Shown here in pieces: positions 23,737-34,055 of a DNA stretch of 64,000 nt (its first letter is position 1; each line of letters begins with the position of its first letter). The DNA lies in contig NC_034009.1 of assembly GCF_000346465.2 (NCBI RefSeq), positions 30,252,131-30,316,130 on the forward strand. Direction: 5' to 3'. Origin of the DNA: Prunus persica (Eukaryota; Streptophyta; Magnoliopsida; Rosales; Rosaceae). The translations under genes and the position numbers were made by a program. The notes under the pieces were generated by a model that had not been told where the DNA came from, did not search any database, and saw only the letters and a list, made by a program, of their open reading frames with translations.

Positions 23737-26172
23737 TTAGCTTCCGGATGCTTCTTTTTTTTCTCGGTCAATAATGGCGATAAGCTCTTCATTGCTTAAA
23801 TCACGAATCTCAGTCCACGAAGGAAGGTAGGTCCCGAAATTCTTTGATGGGTTGCTTCCAGCACCTGTGCATTCGGTATAAAACTCTGCCTCGGAGTAGT
23901 GAGCCTCATCTTTATTGAATGGTGCTTGATTTCCGGGTATGCGTACTGGTCTCAACCCAATTCTCCCCTTCACACATTGGTGATAAGTAGAGACCACAAG
24001 CTTATGCTTGTTGAGCCAAGGCCTTCCAAGCAAAGCATGGTAAGCCACATCCACGTCCACAACATAAAATTTAGTAAGTGCTCGAATCGGTCCCACCTTC
24101 AGATTTACTTGCATATACCCGACCGTGACTTCGCTTTTATTCCCGAAACCGCTGATGCTTGTTTGAGATTGCACGATCTTAGATAGCGGAATGCCAGCTA
24201 CTGTAAGCACAGATAGGGGTAAAATATTGACAGAGGAACCTGTGTCTACCAAGGCTCTCCTTATAAACACGTCGTTGATCTGTCCCTCCAAATAAAGCGG
24301 CCTCCTGTGGTCTGGGTAAGGAACTTCCATATCCTCGTCTGTGAAGATGATAGCATTGTCATTTCCCAAAAATGAACCTTGTGATTGAACAGTGAAGCAA
24401 TGAGGGTCAGATGCCGCAGAGATGCTCATGAGAGCTACAGCAGCTGCTTCTCTTGCTTGAGGCCCAAAGCCAAGTTGGTCAAAGAGTGACTTGAACTTTG
24501 GGTTCCTTTGGAGGGCCTGTGAAGCTGTGGGCCCCTGTTTCAGACTTAGGTAACGTCCCAACACGCTTGCTTCAGCCTCCGTAACATTGTGAAATGTTAC
24601 GGCAGCTATTTCCTGCTGTCCCAATGAAGCCCCCGAGTAGCAATCTTCCGGCATGTCTTGAACAAACATCTGATTACTTGAGTCGTCATCCCATCCATCA
24701 GCGAGTGGCCATGGCGTGTTATAACTTGAAGGCTTCGAATATTTGCACCAGTATGCCTTCTCCATGTTTCCGCAGGGTTCCCACATAGCTTCCGGTGGCT
24801 TCGGGTCATTCCTCCATGGGTGGCACAATTCATCATCATCGAGTAAATCCTCAGAATATGTAATGACAGCAGCTACCTCTTTGCCCCTTCGTTTCGGCAA
24901 GGGGTCCTCATCAATTGTTTGCTTCCTAGAAGGGAGCTCAAGGACTCCTTCATGTATTTTAGCATGTAAAATCCTTCTTAGACTCTGACAGGCAGTAGTT
25001 GGATGCCCCACAAATTGATGATAACGGCAGTACCTAGGGTCATTCTTCTCCTCCCTAGTAGGAATTTTGTAGGGTTTAAGAGGTTTGATTGCGCCGTCAG
25101 CAATCATTGTATCAAGGATGGCATGAAACTCTTCATCCTTACATGGTAGCGGCGGATATGTCTCCCTATCCTTCCGTTTGCGTGAGTTGTAGTCGTTGGA
25201 TGGCTTATCATCTATGGCTAATGTTTGGTGTGTCTCCTTCCTATCGCTCCTCCAAGTCTTTGCTGGCTTGACAGACATGCTCGTCCTCCTTACTGCTTCT
25301 AGCAGCCGAGAAAATTGACTAATGCCAATATTCTCCAAATAGACTCTGTAATCTGCCACAATATTGCTGATGCGAATTTCGACAAGTGCCTCCTCATCCT
25401 TTTCATCATAGCAATCCAACGCCAGGTCCCGGAACCTACGCACAAAGTCCACGGGATCCTCACCATGTTTTTGGCGAGTGTTATTGAGTTGAGTGGTGGT
25501 AACCCTTTCTTCATTCTGAAAATACTTTTTGCAGAACTTGCTTGCCAAATCCTCCCAAGAGCGAATGGAGCCTGGTGCCAACGTCGTATACCACGTGTAA
25601 GCACGATCGGTAAGACTCTTCGAAAATTCTCTAAGTCGGAGATTATAATCTCCAGCATGTGGCCCTAAAGCATCGATGAAGCGGCTGACATGCTCCTTCG
25701 GGCTCCCCTTCCTTCCATCAAAGAGAACAAAGTTCGGTGCCTCATAGCCCTTAGGATAGGGCTGCTGGAGTAAGCTTGATGGGTATGGTGGCTGAGGAAG
25801 ATACTTCCAATCCTCCTGACTCCGACTCAGCTCCTTTTCCAGCATGGCAACGACATCTTCTTGGGTGACAAAGGATGGTCCCTTTTGTTCAGACCCCTTT
25901 CCGGCAGCAGCGGCAGATTCCTCTTGCGGGTGTCTCTCGTTTTCTTCGCTTGGCTTAGCAGCACCTTTCAGTCCCTTAATAGTTTCCGCCATTTCTCTCT
26001 GAGTCTCTCCCAAAGCATGGATGGCTGTAACGAGGTTTGCGAGGGTGAAAGCTCCCTCACTTGCACGTTCCTCTCCTCTGGATGAGGCGCTGTGCCTTGA
26101 TTCTGAATCGTCATGGCTAGGCCCATCTTGGGAGATTATGTTGTTGCTTCTGGTCCTTCTCCTTGGAGGCAT
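23737..26172 (-). CDS. Gag-protease polypeptide of the Tat-type element
   Basis: 811 residues on the minus strand from ATG at 26172 (MPPRRRTRSNN), 20 bp after the primer site. The start is chosen because upstream codons run through the primer site and LTR. A retrotransposon gag domain lies around residues 150-310 (RAYTWYTTLAPGSI, FCKKYFQNEERV, VDFVRRFRDLALDCY). A cysteine/histidine cluster follows (CRYHQFVGHPTTAC). The aspartic protease near 660-770 has the active site LVDTGSSVNILP and LLGRPWL. The frame is intact. It ends in TAA just after an A8 run; a +1 shift there would lead into the conserved VTLPDGRTVYRL linker. Confidence 0.92.
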   Translation of the reverse strand: MPPRRRTRSNNIISQDGPSHDDSESRHSASSRGEERASEGAFTLANLVTAIHALGETQREMAETIKGLKGAAKPSEENERHPQEESAAAAGKGSEQKGPSFVTQEDVVAMLEKELSRSQEDWKYLPQPPYPSSLLQQPYPKGYEAPNFVLFDGRKGSPKEHVSRFIDALGPHAGDYNLRLREFSKSLTDRAYTWYTTLAPGSIRSWEDLASKFCKKYFQNEERVTTTQLNNTRQKHGEDPVDFVRRFRDLALDCYDEKDEEALVEIRISNIVADYRVYLENIGISQFSRLLEAVRRTSMSVKPAKTWRSDRKETHQTLAIDDKPSNDYNSRKRKDRETYPPLPCKDEEFHAILDTMIADGAIKPLKPYKIPTREEKNDPRYCRYHQFVGHPTTACQSLRRILHAKIHEGVLELPSRKQTIDEDPLPKRRGKEVAAVITYSEDLLDDDELCHPWRNDPKPPEAMWEPCGNMEKAYWCKYSKPSSYNTPWPLADGWDDDSSNQMFVQDMPEDCYSGASLGQQEIAAVTFHNVTEAEASVLGRYLSLKQGPTASQALQRNPKFKSLFDQLGFGPQAREAAAVALMSISAASDPHCFTVQSQGSFLGNDNAIIFTDEDMEVPYPDHRRPLYLEGQINDVFIRRALVDTGSSVNILPLSVLTVAGIPLSKIVQSQTSISGFGNKSEVTVGYMQVNLKVGPIRALTKFYVVDVDVAYHALLGRPWLNKHKLVVSTYHQCVKGRIGLRPVRIPGNQAPFNKDEAHYSEAEFYTECTGAGSNPSKNFGTYLPSWTEIRDLSNEELIAIIDREKKEASGS

Positions 26173-26192
26173 TGGTAAAGATAGTGGCTTAA

Positions 26193-26210
26193 TCCCCAGC
26201 AGAGTCGCCA
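26193..26210 (-). other. Primer binding site of the Tat-type element
   Basis: On the minus strand TGGCGACTCTGCTGGGGA starts five bases after the end of the 5' LTR. It begins with the TGG complementary to a tRNA CCA end and resembles the tRNA-Arg-type site described for Ogre elements. It is not the initiator-Met type. Confidence 0.8.
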
Positions 26211-26215
26211 ATTTA

Positions 26216-27763
26216 TGTGGGGGTCTTTTTCTTCCAGCAGCTGTAAATGGGCTAGGCTGCCAGAAAAGGGAAATTACTAAAATTGCCCCCTGTGCTTGAG
26301 TTCGAAAATCAAGCCCCAAAAGCACTTCGAAAGGGGAGCAAAACCTTAGGAAGTGTTCTGGTTACCTTCACCAATGAAAATGAGGGCTGCTTACAGGTGT
26401 TTTGTGCTTGCTTTCAGATAAGATTTTGGCTTAGCATGAAGAGCTTGTGGTATGGGAGCAGGGTCAGCATGAGTTGAGCATCAAAAGGGGAAAATAAGGC
26501 TTCTTAAGGAGAAGTGTGAGTGTTTAAACTGAGGGAAACCAGATTTGCATGGTGATCTTGGCTGGAAGGAGGTAAAAGATGAACATCGCTTCTTCCGGCA
26601 GCTTGACAGATTCTGAAAATAATCTGCCAAGCAGAGCAGAATGGAGAAGAAGAGGTGAACAAGGTTACTGGATTTTGCTAGTAAGAGAGGAAGCTTGCTC
26701 TCTCAGCCTGGGTTGGTTTTTGCTGGGTGGAGGGGACCTCCTTTTATAGCTGCGGGAAACTACCCTTTCCCAAGAAACCCTAATGGTTTCTTCCCAATCT
26801 TGGCAAATCTTTCCATTCTTTTTCCTCTCTTCTCTTGACTTTCCTATTTGGGTGAGATTTCCCCTTATCTATTTGCACAAAATCAGGAGTTTTGGAGCTC
26901 AAGACCCCTTTTCCCGCGGCTGCTTCAGTAGGAAGCTCCACTCTTGGCTATTTTTCTTCTTCTTTCCCTTCTCCTTCCTGGGCCAACACCAATAAGGGAA
27001 AATGACTGGGTGTATATACTGGTTTGAAAGGGTACTCCTCTTCCTGACAACTTACATGCTAATATCCCTTGGTCTCTCTAGTGTTTTGTTTTGGGACTTG
27101 ATCCATTCCCATGTGCTGGCACTTTCCAGCGGCTCTGTTCAGTGAACCTCCAGACCTCTTCTACGTGGCTTCCTCTTTTCTAGCAAAGGGCTGAGGCTTT
27201 TGTGGCTTGTTGTGGAATTTTGTTTGGGCTAAGGTACTTTATTAAATAAGTGGGCTATTTAAACATTGGGCTTTTGGTTGGGCTATCCTTTGACTGGGCT
27301 AATTTTGGTTGGGTTATTTTCCCTCTTTGCTCACCCATATATTTGGGGCTAAGAAATGGGCTTGGGTCCCGAGGCTCCCAAGCAACCCGGAACCTCCATT
27401 TCTCGTCCCATCAACGGGCCTCATGACGACCTATTACCATCCATACCACAAGCCATTCAAGCAAGCCCCGGGCATTTTGAGTGGCTTGGGCCCACTTAGG
27501 CTTGTAGTGTGTTTGGGTATGAAACAACGATTTCATGCTTGGCATGGCATGTCGCTTGGCGTGCTTTAATTTTTTGTTACCCTTGATGTTTAATTTTGGC
27601 ATGGGCTCGTAGAGCTGGCATGGTGAATTAGCATGGCGCATGAATTTCAATTCGCATGTGGCAAGTTTTCGAGTACCTCCTTTTTGTGCCTTTTCTTAAT
27701 AAAATGGCGTTTCGGGCTGGTAATTTATTTGGGCCCAATCATGAATTTTTTTGGGTCTCAACA
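26216..27763 (-). repeat. 5' LTR of the Tat-type element (right copy)
   Basis: 1548 bp, TG...CA, same length as the left copy and differing at three positions by eye. It carries TTCCRGCAGC at 26232 and 26593. It is followed by target duplication GAGGT (27764-27768) and then by the rest of the interrupted Copia LTR. Confidence 0.95.
26741..26748 (-). promoter_or_regulatory. TATA box of the Tat-type 5' LTR
   Basis: TATAAAAG on the minus strand inside the 5' LTR, in the context GCAGC-TATAAAAG-GAGG. A matching TATA box sits in the solo LTR (29295-29302) and a CTATAAAAAG box in the older outer LTR near 30182. Conservation across three LTRs supports it as the element promoter. Confidence 0.75.
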
Positions 27764-27901
27764 GAGGTATTTATAAGGAAGTACAACCCTAAATAAAATA
27801 GGAAATAAATATAAATTACAATAGGAAATAAATCTCAATTATAATAGGACTAGATAAATGGGTAAGTAACCAAAATCCTAACTAAGTAAGGCTCGCCAAC
27901 A
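27764..27901 (-). repeat. Continuation of the left Copia LTR
   Basis: After the Tat insertion the Copia LTR resumes (ATTTATAAGGAAGTACAACC...) and ends CGCCAACA at 27901. It matches the right Copia LTR, apart from a small insertion repeating AATAGGAAATAAAT near 27801. The first five bases are the Tat target duplication. Confidence 0.88.
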
Positions 27902-27916
27902 CTTCCTCTTAAGTTA

Positions 27917-30900
27917 GGGCAAAGACATTTCGCACGCCCAAATGGACTGGGCTACCGTAAAGAACGAACTGATAAAGTTATCCCCTGTGCCTGAGTTCAA
28001 AGATCAAGCCCCAAGAATGCTTCGAAAGGATAGTGAAGCCTTAGGAAACACCTTGGTTACCTTCACCAATAAAAATAACAACAGCTTACAGATAAATTCT
28101 TGGCTTAGCATGAGAAGCTAGTGGCATGGGAGCTGAGCATTCATAAGTTTAGCATGAGAGAGAGAAATGACTGCGATTTCCTATGAGAAACAGAGTTTTT
28201 AAGGCATGGAGGAAGGGATTCTAAGAGGATTCGTTAAGGAGAGAGGGGGAGAGAGATGAGGGCAATGGTGTTGTTGAGACTCAAAAAATCCATAATTGGG
28301 CCCAAATAAATTATCAGCCCAAAATGACATTCTATTAAGAAAGGCGTAAAACGGAGTACACGAAAACTTGCAATATGCGAATTGCAGTTCACATGCCATG
28401 CTAAATAAATAATTCATCATGCTAGAATATACCGGCTCTACAAGCCCATGCCAAAATTAAACATCGCAGCCTTTTCTAAGGGCGATAAAATTAAAATATG
28501 TCGAGCGACATGCCATGCCAAGTACGAAATCGTTATTTCACACCCAACCACACTAGAAGCCTAAGTGGGCCCAAGCCACTCAAATGCCTGGGGCTTGCTT
28601 GAGTGGGTTGTGGTATGGATGGTAATAAATTGACATGAAGCCCATTGATGGGCCGAGAAATGGAAGTCTCGGGTTGCTTGGGAGCCTCGAGACTCAAGCG
28701 TATTTTTCAGGCCCAAACACATAAGTATGCACAAAATAGAAAAAAATAGCCCAATCAAAGAATAGGCCAATGAAAAAGCCCAAACGTTTAATAAAAATAG
28801 CCCATTTACTTAGTGAACCTTGGCCCATACAATTGTCATAAATGAGCTACAAGGCTCCAAGCACCTGGCTGGAACAAAAGCCACGATAGGGAGGTTTGAA
28901 GGTTCATTGAATAAAACTGCTGGGAGGTTCCAGCACATGTGAAGAGCAAGTTTCAAAGCAAGAAATATGTATGGAACCAAGGGATATTAGCACGCAAGCT
29001 ATCAGGAGGAGGAGCACTCTTGAAACCAACATGTATATCTATTTGCTTTCCTTCACCAGATCTAGCCAAAGAAGGAGAAAGAAAAGAAGAAGAAAAAGAG
29101 CCAAGGATGGAAGTCTCCCACTAAAGCAGCTGCGGGAAATGAGCCTTGAGCTCACAAAATTCTTGATTTTGTGCAAATAGGCAGAGGAAATTTCACTAAG
29201 ATAGGAAAAGTCAAGAGAAAAGAATAGAAAGGAAGGGAAAAGCTTGGCCAAATGGGATTTTAGAGTTTCTTGGGGAATAAAGGTTTCCCGCAACTATAAA
29301 ATGAGGTCTCTTCCACCCAACAAAACCAACCCACATTTCAGAGAGCAAGCTTCCTCTCTCACCTGCAAAACCCAGCAATTTCATGCACTATTCATCTTTC
29401 TTCTCCATTTTCCTTTTCTGGCAGACCACTTTCAGAATCTGTCAAGCTGCCGGAAGAACATTGTTCTTCCTGTACCTCTTCTCAGCCAAATCTTCTTGCA
29501 AACCTCTCCTTTCTTACCTTAACACTTCCCTCTTTCCCCCAAAAAAGCCTAAACTTCCCCTCAGTGCTAAACTCATGTTGATTTTGCTTCCATGCCACAT
29601 GCCTCTCATGCCAAGCTCAAAAGTTTATCTGTAAGCGTTAAGAAATCACCTGTAAGTTGTTGTTGTTTTAGTTTGTGAAGATAACCAAAATATTTCCTAA
29701 GCTCTACTGCCCTTTCAAAGCATTTTTTGGGCTTAATTTTCGAGCCCAGACAAAGGGAACAATTTCATCAGTCTGCCATTTACGGCAGTCCAGCCCATTT
29801 ACAGCTGCCGGAAGAAAAGTCCCCTACAGGTGTTTTTTTAGCAGCTTGACAAAGGCTCTGTCAAGTGTTAGAACAGCATGTCAAGAGGGAAAACTAAGGA
29901 GAAGGAAGATGAATTGAGCACGAAATTGCTGGGTTTTGGAAGTAAGAGAGGAAGCTTGCTGTCTGGTTGTGGTTGTGGTTGTGGCTAGTCGTGAAGTATT
30001 GGGTGTTTTGAGTAATTTTTCAGCAGCCTGACAAAAGCTATGTCAGACTCTGAAATGGCTTGCCATAAGATAAAATGGGAGAAGATGGAGGAATATGGCA
30101 CAAAATTGCAGAGTTTCAGGGATGACAGATGAAGCTTGCTCTCTAGATGTGGGTTGAGATGATGGGTAGGAAATGCCTCTTTTTATAGGCGCTCGAAGCT
30201 ACTCTTTTCCAAGAAACCCTAATGGTTTCTATCCAATTTGGCCAAGTCTTTCTCTTCCTTTCTCCCCTCATCCCTTCAATCATCCTATTTTGGTGAAATC
30301 CACTTTGCCCATTTGCACAAAGTTAGGGATTTTTGAGAGCTCAATGCTCTTCCCGCAGCCACTTTAGTGGAAAACTCCTATTTTTAGCCATTTTTCTTCC
30401 TTCTTTTCTCCCCTCTTCTATGGCTAGATCTGATGGGGGGAAAGAAATGGGTACGTACACTGGTTTGAAGGGTGTTTTGCTCAAGTATCCTTTGGTTTTT
30501 TTGGATGGCTTATGTTGGGATTTGTCTTTGGCCATGTGCTGGAGATTCCCAGCAGCCTGCAGATGTGAGTGGCATTTAGCTTTGGTTGTGATCTTATCTC
30601 CAGTTAAGTGCTGGAAGCTGCAGATATTTTCCTTGGTTGCTTGGACCTTTCTATGGTGATGGGTTAGTTCACTAAAGGGATGGGCCAACTTCCCAAAGTG
30701 ATGGGCTAGCTTTTCTAAGGTAATGGGCTATTTTCTCTGCTTTATGCTTTTGGGCTCAAAAAATAAGCTTGAGTTTCGGAGCTTCTAAGCAGCCCAAAAC
30801 TTTCATTTATCGGCTCATCAATGGGCCTCATGAAACTCGTAACCATTCATACCACAACCTGCTCATCAAGCCCCAGGCATTCGCTTGGCTTGAGCCTACT

Positions 30901-31064
30901 TAAGCTTGTAGCGTGGCGTGTTGCTTATTTGCTTGGCGTGGTACGTGTGCAAGCGTATATGATGAACTCTTGCGTATACCCAAATTGGGTTTCTTCCCAA
31001 GTTAGGTGTCGTACTGGGCCGGAAATTTATTACGGTCAAACCATGGATTTTTTGGGCCTCAACA
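27917..31064 (-). mobile_element. Older Tat-related LTR, split by a later solo LTR
   Basis: Segments 27917-28271 and 29834-31064 together (about 1.58 kb) align with the Tat LTR in the same orientation, with many differences (for example CCCCTGTGCCTGAGTTC and GGGCCTCAACA at the right end). The right end is clear; the left end is degenerate, so 27917 is approximate. No target duplication was found and no internal region remains, so it is either a solo LTR or the product of a deletion that also removed most of the Copia interior. Confidence 0.72.
28272..29828 (+). mobile_element. Solo LTR of a Tat-related element, opposite orientation
   Basis: 1557 bp, TGTTGAG...CCCCTACA, flanked by perfect 5-bp repeats GGTGT (28267-28271 and 29829-29833). 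It aligns with the reverse complement of the 13599/26216 LTRs. A TATA box TATAAAAT is at 29295-29302. Two TTCCRGCAGC motifs (reverse) lie at 29446 and 29804. A single LTR with an intact target duplication is the normal product of LTR-LTR recombination. Confidence 0.9.
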
Positions 31065-31616
31065 GTGTGCATCATCCAACTTTTTACGGTAGTATCATCA
31101 ATTTTCCACTTTTCAAATTGTGGATCTTTGGAATCTAGAGTCACGGGTTAGGTAACCCAATTTTCTTTGTGAAGTAGCATAGAGTTTAATCATCGAAGCC
31201 CAAATCACATGGTTGGATCCATTCAATTTGAATCCTAATAGTAGGTTGGTGGACGATCAAAACACAGCAACATCATCAGCAATGACCATAGCAACGAAAA
31301 GTGAAGCAAACAAAGGCAACATCAACAGCGATAGCAATGGCCACGTCAACGGCATCAGAAAAATGGAAATTACGAATTCTTCCATATCAACTGTAGCTAA
31401 TTCAAGCAGGCACAACTTCTCTTCCCTCCACCTATCACCCTAAAGAGAAGGGGTTGTTGGAGTTAAGAAATAGGCAATATATTCATAGGAGTATGTCAAG
31501 GTAATGGGGATACATCAATAAACATATCATTTTCACTCCCTCTCCCCCTTTTGAAAAGGAGAGGAGGAGAGCCCTTAAATTGCAAGGATAACGCAAGCAC
31601 AAGTCATAAGAAAACC
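31065..31616 (-). pseudogene. Copia gag N-terminal remnant
   Basis: Minus strand, between the Copia primer site and the older LTR. Recognisable blocks are LNGSNHVIWASMIKLY, RKLGYLT and, in another frame, DPQFEKWKIDDTTVKSWMMHTVE. These are typical of the start of Copia gag (UBN2/gag_3 type). A frameshift separates them, and the coding region is cut at the LTR boundary. Confidence 0.72.
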
Positions 31617-31840
31617 TAAGCTCTAATACATGTCAAACAAGTAGTAGGGCAAATATTCAGATAAGCTCGTATATGCTCATATCATTTCATCTCCAATATG
31701 GAGGTATTTATAAGGAAGTACAACCCTAAATAAAATATAAAATAAATCTCAATTATAATAGGACTAGATAAATAGGTAAGTAACAAAAATCTTAACATAG
31801 TAAAGAATCAAAATCCTAACTAAGTAAGGACTCGACAACA
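31617..31840 (-). repeat. Right (5') Copia LTR with primer site
   Basis: LTR 31631-31840, 210 bp. The minus-strand primer site TGTATTAGAGC abuts it at 31620-31630 and differs from the initiator-Met site at two positions. The LTR holds the same segments as the interrupted left copy (GGGCAAATATTC, CTCCAATATGGAGG, AATAGGACTAGATAAAT). Confidence 0.82.
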
Positions 31841-32565
31841 AATTCCAACGGCTAACTACAGAAAACACAGCCATGATCAACTTTTACTCTTTTTGGTTGT
31901 AAATTTGTCATTATTGGGAGAAAGTCAGAGCAAACACGCCACCAGAACATTTTCACCCTCTCTGGCACTTGGGTTGTCCAAATAGCTGACCAAATTTCGG
32001 TAGAACCATGACCATTCGTGGAAGAAGATGCGGCATTCCTCGCTTGGGCTGCATGGTCCTTCTCCTTGCAACATGATAAGCACTCTTCACCGTGAATTGG
32101 CCTTTCTTATCAAGGTGCCATATTAAATTGTCTTTTACCCTCCGAAAGCTTAGGGGAATGGAACGAATAAGCTCCACCTCTTCAAGAAAAGAAAAAAAAA
32201 GGTTATGCAAGAGAGGTACATTCCATGTTCTTGTATTATCATGAATGAGGTCAGCAACTTTAGTATGGACACAATCTGCAGGTTTAGATGAAAAAACACT
32301 TGGAAAGTAGATGGTTGGGGACCCATCTATCACTCCAAATATTTATCTCCACACCGCTTCCCACTTGCCATCGAGAACCACAAATTAAAAGCTTTCTGGC
32401 ATCACAAATACTCTTCCAAACACAAGAACTATGAGGGGAAACCACGGCCTCCAGAAAAGAGTGGTTGGGATAATACTTCGCTTTTAAAACTTGTGCCGTT
32501 ACAGAATCGGGTTGTTGTAGAAGCCTCTAACCCTGCTTTGCCAGAAGAGCTAAGTTAAAATCATA

Positions 32566-32789
32566 GGGGTCGTTTGGTACACAGGCTTGGCTTGGACTGG
32601 ATTGGACTAAATTTAGTACCATGTTTGTTTCATTTAATTCTAGTCTTAGATGGGATTGCTAATACCGGGCCCACCAAAAATACCTCACTATGAGGGGACT
32701 ACTAAACCCACGTAGAAATGGAGGATTAGCTAGTCCTATGTTCACCAATATATAAGATGCATATATTATATTGTAATACTAATAACATA

Positions 32790-32834
<45 letters not shown>

Positions 32835-34055
32835 ATACACATATACTATAATGTACATATATACATGTATATACACATATACATGTATATATATAAATAC
32901 ATAAATACATATATAATATATATATAAATACATATATAATATATATATAAATACATATAGATATATACACATATATTATTATTATAATATACTCATATAC
33001 ACATACATATTAATATTATAATAATACATACATGTATACATGTATATATGTAATATATATTATATTATATATTAATGTACATATATACACGTATATACAT
33101 ATATATATAAACACATATATACATATATAATATATAAATACATATAGATATATACACGTATATTATTATTATAATATACTCATATACACATACATATTAA
33201 TATTATAATAATAGCATACATGTATATATGTAATATATATATATAAGTATATATACATATATGTGTATATATATTATACCCATGTATGTATCTATAATAT
33301 ACATATACACACGTATATACACATATACATTATATATTTATACTATATGTATATATATATATATATTATAATATACATATATACATGTATATTATTATTA
33401 TAACATACCCATATATATTATCTATTATAATATACATATATATGTATATGTATTATACCCATGTATATATTATAATATATAGATACACCTATATACACAT
33501 ATATTATATACATGTATATACGTATATATATGTATATTATAATATATAATATATATACATATGTATTTTATAATATATATAATGTATATGTATATATAAT
33601 ATACATATATAATATACATATATACACGTATATACATGTATATTATTATTATTATTATAACATACCCATATCTATTATATATTATATTATACATACATAT
33701 ATATAAATATATGTATATGTATTATACCCATGTATATTATAATATACATAGATACACCTATATACACTTATATATATGTATGTACGTTTATATTATTTAA
33801 AATATATAATATTATTATAATATACTTATATACATGTATATATATATTATATGTATGTATATATACATATATATTATAAAATACATATATACATATATAT
33901 AGATATTTTTGAAAAAATAAAAAAAATTCTAGTCCTAGTCCAAGCATACACCAAACGCAGGATAAGTGTTATCCAACTTAGACCAAGCCAAGCCAAGCCA
34001 AACCAGTCCCTAAACATAGTCCATGCCAAGACAGTCATGTGTACCAAACGAGCCC
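32566..34055. mobile_element. MITE-like element with AT-rich expanded core
   Basis: Terminal inverted repeats GGGGTCGTTTGGTACACA (32566) and TGTGTACCAAACGAGCCC (34038-34055), with further inverted similarity inward (GGCTTGGCTTGG / CCAAGCCAAGCC). ATA flanks both ends. It interrupts the LINE between DGGLGFRN and FNLALLAKQG. The GTTTGGTAC ends recall Tourist/PIF-Harbinger MITEs, but the ATA flank is not a classic TWA, so the superfamily is uncertain. Confidence 0.65.
32748..33910. repeat. AT-rich satellite-like array
   Basis: About 1.1 kb of TATA/CATATA sequence with a TTA microsatellite (about 32790-32833) and TTATTA blocks. A unit of about 188 bp recurs: ATACATATAGATATATACAC and the ATTAATATTATAATAATA that follows appear near 32951 and again near 33139, then more degenerately. 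All open frames here are repeat artefacts. Confidence 0.85.

Larger units (their letters stand above)
13599..27763 (-). mobile_element. Young Tat/Ogre-type Ty3-gypsy element with antisense plant-mobile-domain gene
   Basis: A 14,165 bp element oriented on the minus strand, with 5-bp target duplication GAGGT at 13594-13598 and 27764-27768. Both LTRs are 1548 bp and differ at three positions by eye. Order in element sense: 5' LTR (right), primer site, gag-protease, RT with two RNase H domains, zinc-finger integrase modules, truncated integrase core, a region carrying an antisense multi-exon gene, polypurine tract, 3' LTR (left). The second archaeal-type RNase H, the long gag and the primer site TGGCGACTC... 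match the Tat lineage. The truncated integrase makes it non-autonomous. Confidence 0.92.
13526..31840 (-). mobile_element. Ty1-Copia element remnant, host of the nested insertions
   Basis: The right LTR is 31631-31840 (210 bp, TGTCAAAC...CGACAACA). The left LTR is 13526-13598 plus 27769-27901 (206 bp), interrupted by the Tat element. Flanking 5-mers GATTC (13521-13525) and AATTC (31841-31845) fit a mutated target duplication. Next to the right LTR a primer site on the minus strand (TGTATTAGAGC) resembles the initiator-Met TGGTATCAGAGC; next to the left LTR is a purine tract AACTTAAGAGGAAG. Only the N-terminal gag region remains between; protease, integrase and RT are missing. It sits inside the LINE. 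Confidence 0.82.

Noticed and set aside
32766..33706. Tyr/Ile-rich frames and a CRISPR-like look of the periodic array
   Set aside because: AT microsatellite translation; the 188 bp period has no spacer-repeat structure and this is a plant genome.
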